Below, in pieces: positions 6,910 to 15,098 of a stretch of DNA of 64,000 nucleotides. The notes beneath the pieces are model-generated. The model was not told the DNA's origin, did no database searches, and saw nothing but the letters and a program-made list of their open reading frames with translations. A program made the translations under genes and the position numbers. Every line of letters starts with the position of its first letter. The stretch's first letter is position 1. Origin of the DNA: Paenibacillus glycanilyticus NBRC 16618 (GTDB lineage: Bacteria > Bacillota > Bacilli > Paenibacillales > Paenibacillaceae); contig NZ_BILY01000021.1 of NCBI RefSeq assembly GCF_004000805.1, forward strand, positions 40,608 to 104,607, read 5' to 3'.

Positions 6910-8385
6910 TTATAGCCTATCCTTCCCCTCAAATTCACGAGGATGCCTGCGGATCAGCTCCGGCACGGCATCACCGCGTCCCGTCCGCTCAAGCCGCTCG
7001 AGGTAGCGCGGGAGCGATCCCTTCGCATGATATGGACCTCCCTCTTTCATGACCGTCCACAGCGGATCGGTGTCGTAAGGCATCGAGGCCATCATCCGGT
7101 CATGCCAATCGTTCAGCCAATAGACCGCTTCCCTGCACAGGTCCGGCCGCTCCGCGGCAAGATTGATCTGCTCATGAGGGTCCTCCGCAATATGGAACAG
7201 CATTTCCTTGTCGAACAGATGGTAGCCGTCATGATACGTGCGGATGTAGAGCCAATCGCCGAACCGCACGCTGCGCTGGCATACATGCGCGCATTGCGAC
7301 ACAACCAAATATTCTCGTCCCGCCTCTTCGCCGGACTGCAGCACCTTCGCGTAGCTCGACCCGTCCCAGCTTGGCATAGGCTTCCGTCCGAGGAGCTCGG
7401 CTATCGTTGGCGGCAGATCCAAATGGTAATGGAGGCCTTTATCGACGATTCCCTCCTGCATGCCCGGCCAGCGAATAATCATCGGAATCCGGCAGGTTCC
7501 CTGATCGGCCGTGCCATGCTCCCCGTATATCCCAAGCTCGCCCATGTTCTCGCCATGATCGGCCGTAATAATGATGACGAGCTCCTCCATGACGCCCTTT
7601 TTCTCAAGCAAGGCAAATAATTGGCCGATGTTCTCATCCATGAAGCGGACGCCGCAATCGTAGCCATCCACCATGCGCCTCAGATCATCCCGGCTGCGGA
7701 TATCTCCCGGATGTCTCGGATAATTCGGCGATGTGGCGTTGTCGTACATATTGATTTCGCTGGCGCTATGCGGCCCTACCTTGCGCATATGCTTATCAAG
7801 CACCTCGTCCGTAATCCACTCCCGCAGCGGATCATCCTTAAACGGATTGCCGAACGATTCCGGGGCCCGGTACGGGGTATGCGGATCCCAATAATTGACG
7901 TACAGCATCCAGTTATCCTGCTCCGCATTCCGGTCAATCCAGTCCAGGACAACGGGGGTTACCTCCTCCGCGGATTCCATTCCGCCTTTACCCGTATTGT
8001 AGATCTCATTAAAGCCGGCATAAAAAGTCCATGCGGAATGCCGCTCCCCAAACGGGCTGACAAGCGCGGTACGCATTCCCGCCTGCCTGAACAAGGCCGG
8101 GAAGCTTTCGGAGGCAAGACGGTCGCGAAAATCCCGTGACTCGCCTTCATGTCGAACATCTGCCGCAGACCCGCCATGTCCGACAACTCCGTTATGAATG
8201 CCGAAGCGCCCGGTCATTAAAGCCGTTCGCGACGGGAAGCAAGGCGCATCGGAGGTATAGTAATTATCGAAGCGGACACCTTGGGCGGCGATCCGGTCAA
8301 TATTCGGAGATGTTTGGCGGAGGTAACCGTAGCACCCCAGATGATCCGGCCTCGTCGAATCCAAATCCAGCAGCAAAATTCTCAT
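6910..8385 (-). CDS. Sulfatase (alkaline phosphatase superfamily)
   Basis: 491 residues without a signal peptide, so probably cytoplasmic. The sulfatase signature CFPSR begins at C49 (APCFPSRTALMTGR) and would be matured to formylglycine. Metal ligands are visible in LLLDLDSTRPDH (D7/D9) and in ITADHGENMGELG followed by YGEHG. The ATG at 8385 is preceded by GAGAGGAGCAAC. It is divergent from an AraC regulator. It probably desulfates an imported carbohydrate or aryl sulfate; a phosphonate or phosphodiester hydrolase is less likely but possible. No formylglycine-generating enzyme is encoded in this window. Confidence 0.82.
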   Translation of the reverse strand: MRILLLDLDSTRPDHLGCYGYLRQTSPNIDRIAAQGVRFDNYYTSDAPCFPSRTALMTGRFGIHNGVVGHGGSAADVRHEGESRDFRDRLASESFPALFRQAGMRTALVSPFGERHSAWTFYAGFNEIYNTGKGGMESAEEVTPVVLDWIDRNAEQDNWMLYVNYWDPHTPYRAPESFGNPFKDDPLREWITDEVLDKHMRKVGPHSASEINMYDNATSPNYPRHPGDIRSRDDLRRMVDGYDCGVRFMDENIGQLFALLEKKGVMEELVIIITADHGENMGELGIYGEHGTADQGTCRIPMIIRWPGMQEGIVDKGLHYHLDLPPTIAELLGRKPMPSWDGSSYAKVLQSGEEAGREYLVVSQCAHVCQRSVRFGDWLYIRTYHDGYHLFDKEMLFHIAEDPHEQINLAAERPDLCREAVYWLNDWHDRMMASMPYDTDPLWTVMKEGGPYHAKGSLPRYLERLERTGRGDAVPELIRRHPREFEGKDRL

Positions 8386-8462
8386 AATGTTGCTCCTCTC
8401 CCTCAATCCGTTTGCCATGATGGCTGTACCCGTATTATAGGTTTGGAGCTCCGGTCAGGTCG

Positions 8463-8491
8463 ATGTACATTCCATCCTGTCCATGTACATT
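8463..8491. promoter_or_regulatory. Direct-repeat operator in the sulfatase/AraC intergenic region
   Basis: ATGTACATTCCA (8463) and ATGTACATTTCA (8483) are repeated exactly 20 bp apart, two helical turns. This is the spacing expected for the two HTH motifs of AraC proteins. The element lies between the divergent sulfatase and AraC genes. Function is inferred. Confidence 0.5.
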
Positions 8492-8590
8492 TCAACGATA
8501 CGATGAGGGGCGAAGTTCTGCGCGGCCATTTACCCGGATCGGTAGTTTTGCTAGTATTTGATAAGAATCACTGCAAAGGACGGGGATCCC

Positions 8591-9394
8591 ATGCTGCAGC
8601 TGTTAAGCGTAAATTTCGACGACCACATTCCGAATTGGCGCACCCAAAGCGAGGTGCTCAGCTATCATGTCCTTGTTCTGGTTACGGACGGTAAAGTGAA
8701 ATACACCATTAACGGGCAGGAGATTATTGCCGAACGGGGAGATTTTCTGTACATCCCGCAATCCACGCTTCGCAGCGGAGATACCATACCCGGCTTTCCT
8801 CACCAGAAATATACGGTTTTGATTACGACGGAGCCCGGGAGCAAGCTGGGTATCCCGTTTCTTGACCGGGGCGAATTTATTCGCTTCCGGCTGTCCAACC
8901 TCCATTACTTGCAGCGCAGATTCATCAAGCTGTTCGAAGAGATGAGGGGCGGCCGCAGCTTTCGCTCCTATATTGGCCTCGGACTAACGCAGGAGCTTAT
9001 CGGTCTGCTTGCAAGAGAGCTGGAGAAGCCGGAGGTAACTCCCGCCAAGATGTTCTACGCGCAGCTGGTGAAGCAGTATTTGCTGGACCATTACCGCGAG
9101 CATGTGGAAATCGAGCAGCTTGGGAAGCTTATTCATCGCTCGCCGAATTACACCACCGCTCTATTCAAAGAGGTATTCGGCCAAGCTCCCATCCGCTATA
9201 TGCATCAGCTGCGCCTGCATGAAGCCTGCCGTCTCCTGCTCCACTCCGACATGTCCGTTGCGGATATCGCTCAATACTTGGGCTACTATGATCCCTCGTA
9301 TTTTTTTCGGATGTTCAAGAAGCATGTCGGCCTGTCGCCGTCCGAATTTATTAGCAGCGGCAGAACGGAGGACCTGCCTCAGCTATTCCCTTAG
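8591..9394 (+). CDS. AraC family transcriptional regulator
   Basis: 267 residues. An N-terminal cupin sensing domain (KVKYTINGQEIIAERGDFLY) is followed by a C-terminal double HTH (IEQLGKLIHRSPNYTTALFK, then MSVADIAQYLGYYDPSYFFR and MFKKHVGLSPSEF). The ATG at 8591 begins the conserved MLQLLSVNFDDH. It is divergent from the sulfatase gene and probably activates it in response to a sulfated carbohydrate or its product, through the ATGTACATT repeats at 8463-8491. Confidence 0.82.
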   Translation: MLQLLSVNFDDHIPNWRTQSEVLSYHVLVLVTDGKVKYTINGQEIIAERGDFLYIPQSTLRSGDTIPGFPHQKYTVLITTEPGSKLGIPFLDRGEFIRFRLSNLHYLQRRFIKLFEEMRGGRSFRSYIGLGLTQELIGLLARELEKPEVTPAKMFYAQLVKQYLLDHYREHVEIEQLGKLIHRSPNYTTALFKEVFGQAPIRYMHQLRLHEACRLLLHSDMSVADIAQYLGYYDPSYFFRMFKKHVGLSPSEFISSGRTEDLPQLFP

Positions 9395-9411
9395 GCTGCG
9401 TCCTTCCTCGC

Positions 9412-10752
9412 TCACCGGCTTCCCTTACGCACCTCTTCCGTAATGATTCGGACTCCTTCCTCAATCTGCTCAGCCCCGGTCTGGGAAATGCTGATTCGCA
9501 GAAATTTCTCTTTATCCAGATAATTGGACAGGTAGAACCCCTTGCCGGACACGACGCTGACGTTTCTCTCCGCAAGACGCCTCAAGAGCTGCTCTACGTT
9601 CACCGTCTGCCTCAGCTTGAAATGCGTGTAAATTCCCGAACGGATATCCGGCACCTCCATTAATCCCGGCTCGTTATGCCGATTCACCGATTCGTTCAAA
9701 GCCAGCATTCTAGCCGCGTACAAGCCCGCTATCTTATGCTTATGCCGTTCGTACATGCCGTTCTTGATATACACCTCAAGCGCCGCCTGGGAGAGCAGCG
9801 AGGTGTCGGGGTATATTTTATAGGCATAAAAGGTGTTAAGCAGACGTTCCGGCAATACGATTGCGCCTAACCGCAAGCCAGGGAAAATAATCTTGGAGAA
9901 GCTTTTTACGTAAATGACATACTCGCCGCCATCGGAAGCGTAAATCGGGTCGGACTGCTGGTCTGCCCCAAGATCGGCCATATAATCGTCTTCCAGAATG
10001 TAGACGCCGTATTTGGCGGCCAGCTTGGCAATTCCTCTCCGTTCCTCGGCGTTATAGGAAGTGCCAAGCGGATTATGATACCTCGACATCGTATAAAAAA
10101 ATTTGATGCTGCCGCCCTTGAACCAACGCTCCAGCTCCTGAAGATCGATGCCCGCAGCCGTTCGGGCGATGCCATGCACCGGAATTTTCTCCGTCTCCAG
10201 AAACCGCAAATACCGGTCATAGCTGGGCTGCTCCACGAGCACAGCCTCCCTGCCGTTTGGGAACGGCATCTTCGCCAGTATCTCCAGCGCCTGCTGCGCG
10301 CCGGAGGTGACGAAGATCCTCTCGACTTTCGTGAATACCTGGTCACTCGCCAAATGCGAAACAAGCGTGTGACGGAAGGATTCCAGTCCCAGCGGGTCGC
10401 CATAAGTAAACAGGTCGTACTTATAAATATCGATCGCTTTGTTGAGACAATGCTGGAAATCCAAATAAGGAAAAGCATCCAGGTCCGGCAGAACCGTCGC
10501 GAAGTAGATCATGCTGCCGTCCCGCTCATCCCGCCATTCCCCGGGCTTCACGACGACGTAGTACCCGCTTTGCGGCACCGAATAAATAACGTGGCGTTTT
10601 TCCAGCTCCGCATAAGCTCTCGTAATGGTACTGATGCTGCATCCGTAGGCTTCCGCGGCACTGCGGACGGAGGGCAGCTTTTGGCCGGGACGGTATTTTC
10701 CCTGCCGGATTTTCTCTTCCATATCGGATAGGATCAAAGCGTATTTTTTCAT
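9412..10752 (-). CDS. MocR/PdxR-type regulator: GntR HTH fused to aminotransferase domain
   Basis: 446 residues. A GntR winged helix (YRPGQKLPSVRSAAEAYGCS) is linked to a class I/II aminotransferase fold with the PLP lysine in VIYVKSFSKIIFPGLRLG and the YHNPLGTSY region. MocR proteins act as PLP- or amino-acid-responsive regulators rather than catalysts. The second ATG (10752) is preferred because it follows GGAGGAGAGC. It is divergent from an EamA exporter with a perfect palindrome between them, so it most likely controls that transporter and itself. Confidence 0.83.
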   Translation of the reverse strand: MKKYALILSDMEEKIRQGKYRPGQKLPSVRSAAEAYGCSISTITRAYAELEKRHVIYSVPQSGYYVVVKPGEWRDERDGSMIYFATVLPDLDAFPYLDFQHCLNKAIDIYKYDLFTYGDPLGLESFRHTLVSHLASDQVFTKVERIFVTSGAQQALEILAKMPFPNGREAVLVEQPSYDRYLRFLETEKIPVHGIARTAAGIDLQELERWFKGGSIKFFYTMSRYHNPLGTSYNAEERRGIAKLAAKYGVYILEDDYMADLGADQQSDPIYASDGGEYVIYVKSFSKIIFPGLRLGAIVLPERLLNTFYAYKIYPDTSLLSQAALEVYIKNGMYERHKHKIAGLYAARMLALNESVNRHNEPGLMEVPDIRSGIYTHFKLRQTVNVEQLLRRLAERNVSVVSGKGFYLSNYLDKEKFLRISISQTGAEQIEEGVRIITEEVRKGSR

Positions 10753-10777
10753 GCTCTCCTCCATGCGCTTTAGCCCA

Positions 10778-10795
10778 ACTGTATCGATACAGTTA
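10778..10795. promoter_or_regulatory. Perfect 18-bp palindrome, candidate MocR operator
   Basis: AACTGTATCGATACAGTT is perfectly symmetric and sits 26 bp upstream of the MocR-type gene, between it and the divergent EamA gene. It is the obvious candidate operator. Confidence 0.6.
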
Positions 10796-10899
10796 GGGTA
10801 AAACGGCGTTGTTTGGTTAACCGAAATCCCTTATCTTCAAATCAACGGTTACAGACGTTCGCGAACACGCTGCCGTAAGCTCCGAGAGGATGATGCAAC

Positions 10900-11862
10900 A
10901 TGGGTCACAAGGAAATGAGGCTTCCCTATTTCCTCGCCGTGCTAAACGCGGTCATTATAGGCTTATCTTTTTTATTTGCCAAGACGGCACTGGATTATGC
11001 CAGTCCGCTTGATACGCTGGCTTTTCGTTTTGCCTCATCGTTCCTGGTGATGTCCATTCCCGTGTTATTCGGCTGGATGAAGCTTTCCTACCGCGGCAAG
11101 CCGCTCCGCAAAGTGCTGCTGCTGGCATCCATGTACCCGCTTGGTTTCTTTACGCTTCAGGCTTATGGGCTGCAGCATGCCAGCTCGGCGGAAGGCGGCA
11201 TCCTGTATGCGTTCACGCCGGTCGTTACGATGATGATTGCCTCCCTGTTTCTGAAAGAAACCACAACCGTTCTGCAGAAGCTGTCGATCCTCTTGTCGGT
11301 GTTTGGAGTGGTATTTATCTTTGTCATGAAAGGCAGCAGCATTGATCTGTCCAATCTGCTTGGCATTTCGCTTCTACTCTTGACCTGCTTCGCTTTTGCC
11401 GGCTATACCGTTCTGGCCCGCTCGTTATCCAGGCAGTTCAGCCCGGCGGAAATCACTTATTTGATGATGGGCATCGGCTTTGTCTTTTTTACGGTTACGG
11501 CATTCACTAGCCATGCCTCAGCCGGGACCCTTCCCCATATATTCGCGCCTCTGGTGAGCGGCACCTTTATGGCATCGCTTATCTTCCTGGGGATCGTATC
11601 CTCCCTGTTAACGGCGCTAACCTCCAATTACATTTTGTCCAAGATGGAGGCGTCGAGAATGAGCGTATTCGCCAATCTCGCTACCATCGTGTCGATAACG
11701 GCCGGTGCGTTGTTCCTTGGAGAAGAAATAACGATTTATCATCTGATCGGCTCGGTGCTGATTATTGCCGGGGTTATCGGCACAAATCGACTTGGCCGGA
11801 AGAAGACAGCAGGACACGAGAATAGCAAGAAACTAAACGCTATAAACCATTCAAGGAGTTGA
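10900..11862 (+). CDS. EamA/DMT family transporter
   Basis: 320 residues with ten predicted membrane helices in two EamA repeats (for example NAVIIGLSFLFAKTALDYAS and SKMEASRMSVFANLATIVS) and a short basic tail. Drug/metabolite transporters of this type export amino acids or other small metabolites from the cytoplasm. The divergent MocR regulator suggests an amino-acid-like or PLP-related substrate. A GAGAGGATG site precedes the ATG. Confidence 0.8.
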   Translation: MGHKEMRLPYFLAVLNAVIIGLSFLFAKTALDYASPLDTLAFRFASSFLVMSIPVLFGWMKLSYRGKPLRKVLLLASMYPLGFFTLQAYGLQHASSAEGGILYAFTPVVTMMIASLFLKETTTVLQKLSILLSVFGVVFIFVMKGSSIDLSNLLGISLLLLTCFAFAGYTVLARSLSRQFSPAEITYLMMGIGFVFFTVTAFTSHASAGTLPHIFAPLVSGTFMASLIFLGIVSSLLTALTSNYILSKMEASRMSVFANLATIVSITAGALFLGEEITIYHLIGSVLIIAGVIGTNRLGRKKTAGHENSKKLNAINHSRS

Positions 11863-11868
11863 ACATAA

Positions 11869-11973
11869 ATGTCATTAACCGCTATTACCGATAGTTATGC
11901 GATTCCGGCGCGTGCATCCTCGCGATTTCCGATCGAGAAGACGATGGTTTGGAACGGTTTTCAAACAGAATAA
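11869..11973 (+). CDS. Short open frame after the EamA gene, possible remnant
   Basis: 34 codons begin with MSLTAITDSYAIPARASS. A good AAGGAG ribosome site (11853-11858) overlaps the end of the EamA gene, and a terminator follows. I do not recognise the peptide. It could be a genuine small protein or the truncated first part of a former operon gene. Confidence 0.35.
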   Translation: MSLTAITDSYAIPARASSRFPIEKTMVWNGFQTE

Positions 11974-11992
11974 CAATAACTTAGTTGATCCG

Positions 11993-12047
11993 AAAGAGAA
12001 GGGCCAGGAATGCGCACCAAAGCGTGAGCATTCCCGGCCCTTTCTTT
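11993..12047 (+). terminator. Terminator after the EamA operon
   Basis: A long stem (AAAGAGAAGGGCCAGGAATGC paired imperfectly with GCATTCCCGGCCCTTTCTTT) is followed by a T-rich stretch. Confidence 0.75.
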
Positions 12048-12141
12048 GGTCTAGAACATTAATTGAACTCCGCTAATGTTAGCGAATGACGTTTTGCAGG
12101 TATAAGAGAATGGCCCGGGGCGCCAAAAGGACATTTTCTTA

Positions 12142-12177
12142 AATCTAGTAATTCCGCACAACTCGATTTACTAGATT
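12142..12177. promoter_or_regulatory. 10-bp inverted repeat upstream of the DUF1259 pair
   Basis: AATCTAGTAA (12142-12151) and TTACTAGATT (12168-12177) form a perfect 10-bp inverted repeat with a 16-base spacer, 41 bp upstream of the first DUF1259 gene. It could be an operator or a leader stem-loop. Confidence 0.5.
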
Positions 12178-12217
12178 CGTCATAGATTACACCAGTAACA
12201 ATTAAAGGAGGATTTAT

Positions 12218-12637
12218 ATGGCGCAAAAAGTAAAAGTAAGTCCGCAATTCGCAAGATTGTGCACCCAATTCTCAAAAATCCTGGGAGGTGAATCGGAGAT
12301 TGAAGCAGGTCCGGTTTGTTTTGTCACGAGGATGACGAACTTGAAAGAGACCATTTTGGGCAGAAGAACCCGCTCGCCTTTGGTTCAGATGCAAATGTTC
12401 TCGTTCGAATCTCTAAGCGCTTCGGGCCGCGCGCTTTGTTTAGGCGAGACTGCCGTGCATCAAAATCAGGTTAATCGATTGATGTCGAATCTTCGTAAAC
12501 GCGGAATCAAAGTAACTTCTCTTCATAATCACTGGCTTAACGAGAACCCGCGCTTAATGTATATGCACTGGGAAGCTAATATGGACCCTATAGAGTTTGC
12601 CAAAAAAACCAAGGCATCTATCGCATTCCTCGGCTGA
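12218..12637 (+). CDS. DUF1259 family protein, copy 1
   Basis: 139 residues with the DUF1259 hallmarks: an early GPVCFVTR strand, a GRALCLGET segment, QNQVNRLMSNLRKRGIKVTS, LHNHWLNENPRLMYMHW and the C-terminal IEFAKKTKASIAFLG. The conserved HNHW and MHW histidines suggest a metal or active site, but the biochemical function of the family is unknown. No signal peptide is present, unlike larger secreted members. AAAGGAGGATTTAT precedes the ATG. It is followed after 46 bp by a close paralogue. Confidence 0.75.
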   Translation: MAQKVKVSPQFARLCTQFSKILGGESEIEAGPVCFVTRMTNLKETILGRRTRSPLVQMQMFSFESLSASGRALCLGETAVHQNQVNRLMSNLRKRGIKVTSLHNHWLNENPRLMYMHWEANMDPIEFAKKTKASIAFLG

Positions 12638-12683
12638 TGTTTGAATATTTTTTTATTTCTAAACATGAAAGGATGATCTGTAA

Positions 12684-13106
12684 ATGGCGCAACCTGTAAA
12701 AGCAAGTCCGCAGTTTATAAAAATTTGCAACCGATTCTCCTCCATTTTGGGCGGGACAGAGCATGAAATTACGAAAGGACCGGTTTGTTTCGTTACAAGA
12801 AACAGAGTAATAAAAGCCTCTATTTTAGGAAAACGCACCGCGTCTCCTCTCGTTCGTTATCAATTGTTCTCGTTTGAGTCATTGGACAGTTCCGGACGAG
12901 CACTCTGTCTGGGAGAAACAGCGCTTTTCCAAAACCAGGTTAATCGCTTGCTCACAAATCTTCGGAAGAACGGGATTAAAGTTACGGCGGTTCATAATCA
13001 CTGGTTGTTCGAGAATCCGCGTCTCATGTACGTACACTGGGAATCCATCGATAATCCTATTGAATTCGCGAAAAAAGTAAAACGTTCGATCGCTTTCTTG
13101 GGTTAA
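12684..13106 (+). CDS. DUF1259 family protein, copy 2
   Basis: 140 residues, a tandem paralogue of the gene upstream. It conserves GPVCFVTR, LGETALFQNQVNRLLTNLRK, VHNHWLFENPRLMYVHWES and the terminal KRSIAFLG. Divergence is spread through the protein, which points to an old duplication kept by selection. The two products may form a hetero-oligomer, or mimic the two-repeat architecture of longer DUF1259 proteins (inference). A GAAAGGATG site precedes the ATG. Confidence 0.75.
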   Translation: MAQPVKASPQFIKICNRFSSILGGTEHEITKGPVCFVTRNRVIKASILGKRTASPLVRYQLFSFESLDSSGRALCLGETALFQNQVNRLLTNLRKNGIKVTAVHNHWLFENPRLMYVHWESIDNPIEFAKKVKRSIAFLG

Positions 13107-13124
13107 TAATTAGCCTCGTTCAAT

Positions 13125-13166
13125 AAAAAAAAGGGTAATCGCATCTACGGCGATATACCCTTTTTT
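13125..13166. terminator. Bidirectional terminator between DUF1259 and phosphoesterase genes
   Basis: A GGGTAATCGC / GCGATATACCC stem is flanked by eight A and six T residues and can serve both convergent genes. Confidence 0.75.
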
Positions 13167-13181
13167 CACGACTATAATCGG

Positions 13182-14033
13182 TCACTCCGGAATCTCCCAC
13201 TCATAATGGACCTTCTCCAGCCACTTGCCCGCGGCAAAATCCCGCCCCCGGACTACGATCCGATTCTCGTATACCTCCACGAACAACCCTTGGCTTCCGT
13301 CCTTATGCTCGTCTTCATCCGTCCAGAGGTAGGCAACGGATGCCGCGTTAAACATGCGGGGCAATTGTTCATCGTCATACAGGGTATGCGGCGCTTCCAG
13401 CTCCCAATGCGTATGTCCGGTAAACAGAATGGCATGCCTATGTCTGGACAACACTTCCTTGAGCTGTTCATCTTGGGTAACGCCGTACCACTTCTGTGAC
13501 TCGTAGGAGCCGGCAACCGTATCCTTAAGCGGCTGATGCAGGAACACGAAGGCAGGACGATTCAGACTCTTGCTTTCCTCTAATTTGCCATCCAACCAGG
13601 ACAGCTGCGTTTCCGACAGGAACGAGAATAGGTCCAGCCCCTGCTCGGTCCCAAGGAAGATAAAAGAGTAACCTTCCACTATGTGAGCGTGATACGGTCC
13701 GCCCATCTCCGTGGCATTCAGATAAGCTCCCAGGCGCGAAGACCATTCTCCCCCGCCGACATCATGATTGCCGGAAGCAAAATAAGCGTCTGGCAGCCCT
13801 ACTCCATGCTCCCGCCATATTTTACGAAACTCTTCATACTCTTCCGCATGCCCATGGTCGGTTATATCGCCTACATGCATAATACCGTCGCTGTCTGGCG
13901 CTTCCCGTTTCATATCCTCGAGCGCCCGCACCAAATTGCCATTATGCGTATGTCCGGGATCCGTTCTCACATGCGTATCGGTAATGACCTGAAACTGAAG
14001 CCGTGCCTTCCCTTTACCCTCTTCATATCCCAT
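13182..14033 (-). CDS. Calcineurin-like metallophosphoesterase
   Basis: 283 residues, apparently cytoplasmic. All metal-binding blocks are present in order: ITDTHVR, HVGDITDHGH, ASGNHDVGGG, LHQPLKD and LFTGHTHWE. Likely substrates are phosphomono- or phosphodiesters. It begins 13 bp downstream of the EamA gene on the same strand, so they form an operon. Specificity cannot be read from sequence. Confidence 0.8.
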   Translation of the reverse strand: MGYEEGKGKARLQFQVITDTHVRTDPGHTHNGNLVRALEDMKREAPDSDGIMHVGDITDHGHAEEYEEFRKIWREHGVGLPDAYFASGNHDVGGGEWSSRLGAYLNATEMGGPYHAHIVEGYSFIFLGTEQGLDLFSFLSETQLSWLDGKLEESKSLNRPAFVFLHQPLKDTVAGSYESQKWYGVTQDEQLKEVLSRHRHAILFTGHTHWELEAPHTLYDDEQLPRMFNAASVAYLWTDEDEHKDGSQGLFVEVYENRIVVRGRDFAAGKWLEKVHYEWEIPE

Positions 14034-14046
14034 TCTCAGACCCTCC

Positions 14047-14901
14047 CTATATTCCCAATATCCCCACTAGAAGAATACCGGCGAAAATGATGCTGGCCGA
14101 TGCTAACCGCAAGGCGCCCTTTCCTTCCTTCAACAGCCACACCCCCATAAAGGTCCCGCAGACGGTCCCGATTTCCCGAAGCGGTGCCACGTAAGTCAGC
14201 TGCGACATGCTCATGGCGAACAAGAACAGCAGGTAAGAGCCCGGAGACAAAATGGATCCCGCCGCAAGCAGCCTGCCGTTTTCCCTTATCTGCTTAACCC
14301 AGCCAACTTCCCGGAAGCGGATAAACGGGACAAGCCCCAACATAAATCCGATATTCGATATCTCTAACAGCACAACCGGCGAAAAATGCTGCAAGTTCAC
14401 TTTGTCTACCATGACATAGGCCATTGTGCAGAAGCCTACGGCTACAATAGACAACAATACTTTCCCCGAGGCTTGAAACCGCTGCTTCCTCCGGTAAAAC
14501 CCGCTTAACAGAAAGAAACCTAGAGCAATTAATCCGAGACCCAGCCACCCCCAGTGGGACAGCCGTTCGTTCAAGAAGATAACCCCGCAAAGAGGCAGCA
14601 GAAAGGTAGCGATCCCTCTCATCATCGGGTACACCTGGGACAAGTCGCCTAAGGTTAAGGTGCGAGACAAGAAGTACGCATACCCTGCCTGAATCAGCAG
14701 AGACAGGACCAATAAAACATAACCCGACAACGGCACTTGGACGGAGACGATCTCCGCGATAAATTCAGGCAGAAGCAACAGGGTAGCAGGTATATAGATC
14801 ATGAACAAAAACAATTGCTTATTCCCGCTCTTCTTCGTGAGCAAATTCCAGATGGCATGAGCCACGCCGGATCCTAATACAAGCAGTACGGCAAGCGAAA
14901 T
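14047..14901 (-). CDS. EamA/DMT family transporter, ATT start
   Basis: 284 residues with ten predicted membrane helices. The first helix (SLAVLLVLGSGVAHAIWNLL, then TKKSGNK) matches the N-terminus of the family only if translation starts at ATT 14901. AGGAGG lies at 14909-14914, exactly 7 bp upstream of this codon. An in-frame TGA lies just before, and no ATG, GTG or TTG intervenes until GTG 14865, which would remove half of helix 1. DeoR-like motifs (14941-14964) lie upstream. It probably exports a sugar-related or small polar metabolite. Confidence 0.78.
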   Translation of the reverse strand: MSLAVLLVLGSGVAHAIWNLLTKKSGNKQLFLFMIYIPATLLLLPEFIAEIVSVQVPLSGYVLLVLSLLIQAGYAYFLSRTLTLGDLSQVYPMMRGIATFLLPLCGVIFLNERLSHWGWLGLGLIALGFFLLSGFYRRKQRFQASGKVLLSIVAVGFCTMAYVMVDKVNLQHFSPVVLLEISNIGFMLGLVPFIRFREVGWVKQIRENGRLLAAGSILSPGSYLLFLFAMSMSQLTYVAPLREIGTVCGTFMGVWLLKEGKGALRLASASIIFAGILLVGILGI

Positions 14902-14940
14902 AATGACCCCTCCTCACAAATCCAACACCCACTCAAATAT

Positions 14941-14964
14941 CACACATAAACACACATAAATACA
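14941..14964 (-). promoter_or_regulatory. Candidate DeoR operator upstream of the EamA-phosphoesterase operon
   Basis: The minus-strand motif TTTATGTGTG is tandemly repeated. The surrounding sequence closely matches the region in front of the DeoR gene (15914-15931). A shared site suggests the DeoR protein controls itself and this operon. Confidence 0.45.
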
Positions 14965-15054
14965 ACATTACGCAAATGTTAGCATGAGCTTTTCACCCTG
15001 TCAATTAGGTAAATCTCTATCGAGGTTAAAAAAAAAAAGCAACTACGGCAAAAC

Positions 15055-15083
15055 AAAAAAAAGAACCTTCAGGGAAGGCTCTT
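15055..15083 (-). terminator. Terminator of the DeoR gene
   Basis: A 10-bp stem (AAGAGCCTTC / GAAGGTTCTT on the minus strand) is followed by eight T residues. Confidence 0.75.
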
Positions 15084-15098
15084 CTTGTATTTCATCTT

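Noticed and set aside
12059..12268. Minus-strand open frame overlapping the first DUF1259 gene start
   Set aside because: No ribosome site; overlaps the inverted repeat and the strong ribosome site of the plus-strand gene.
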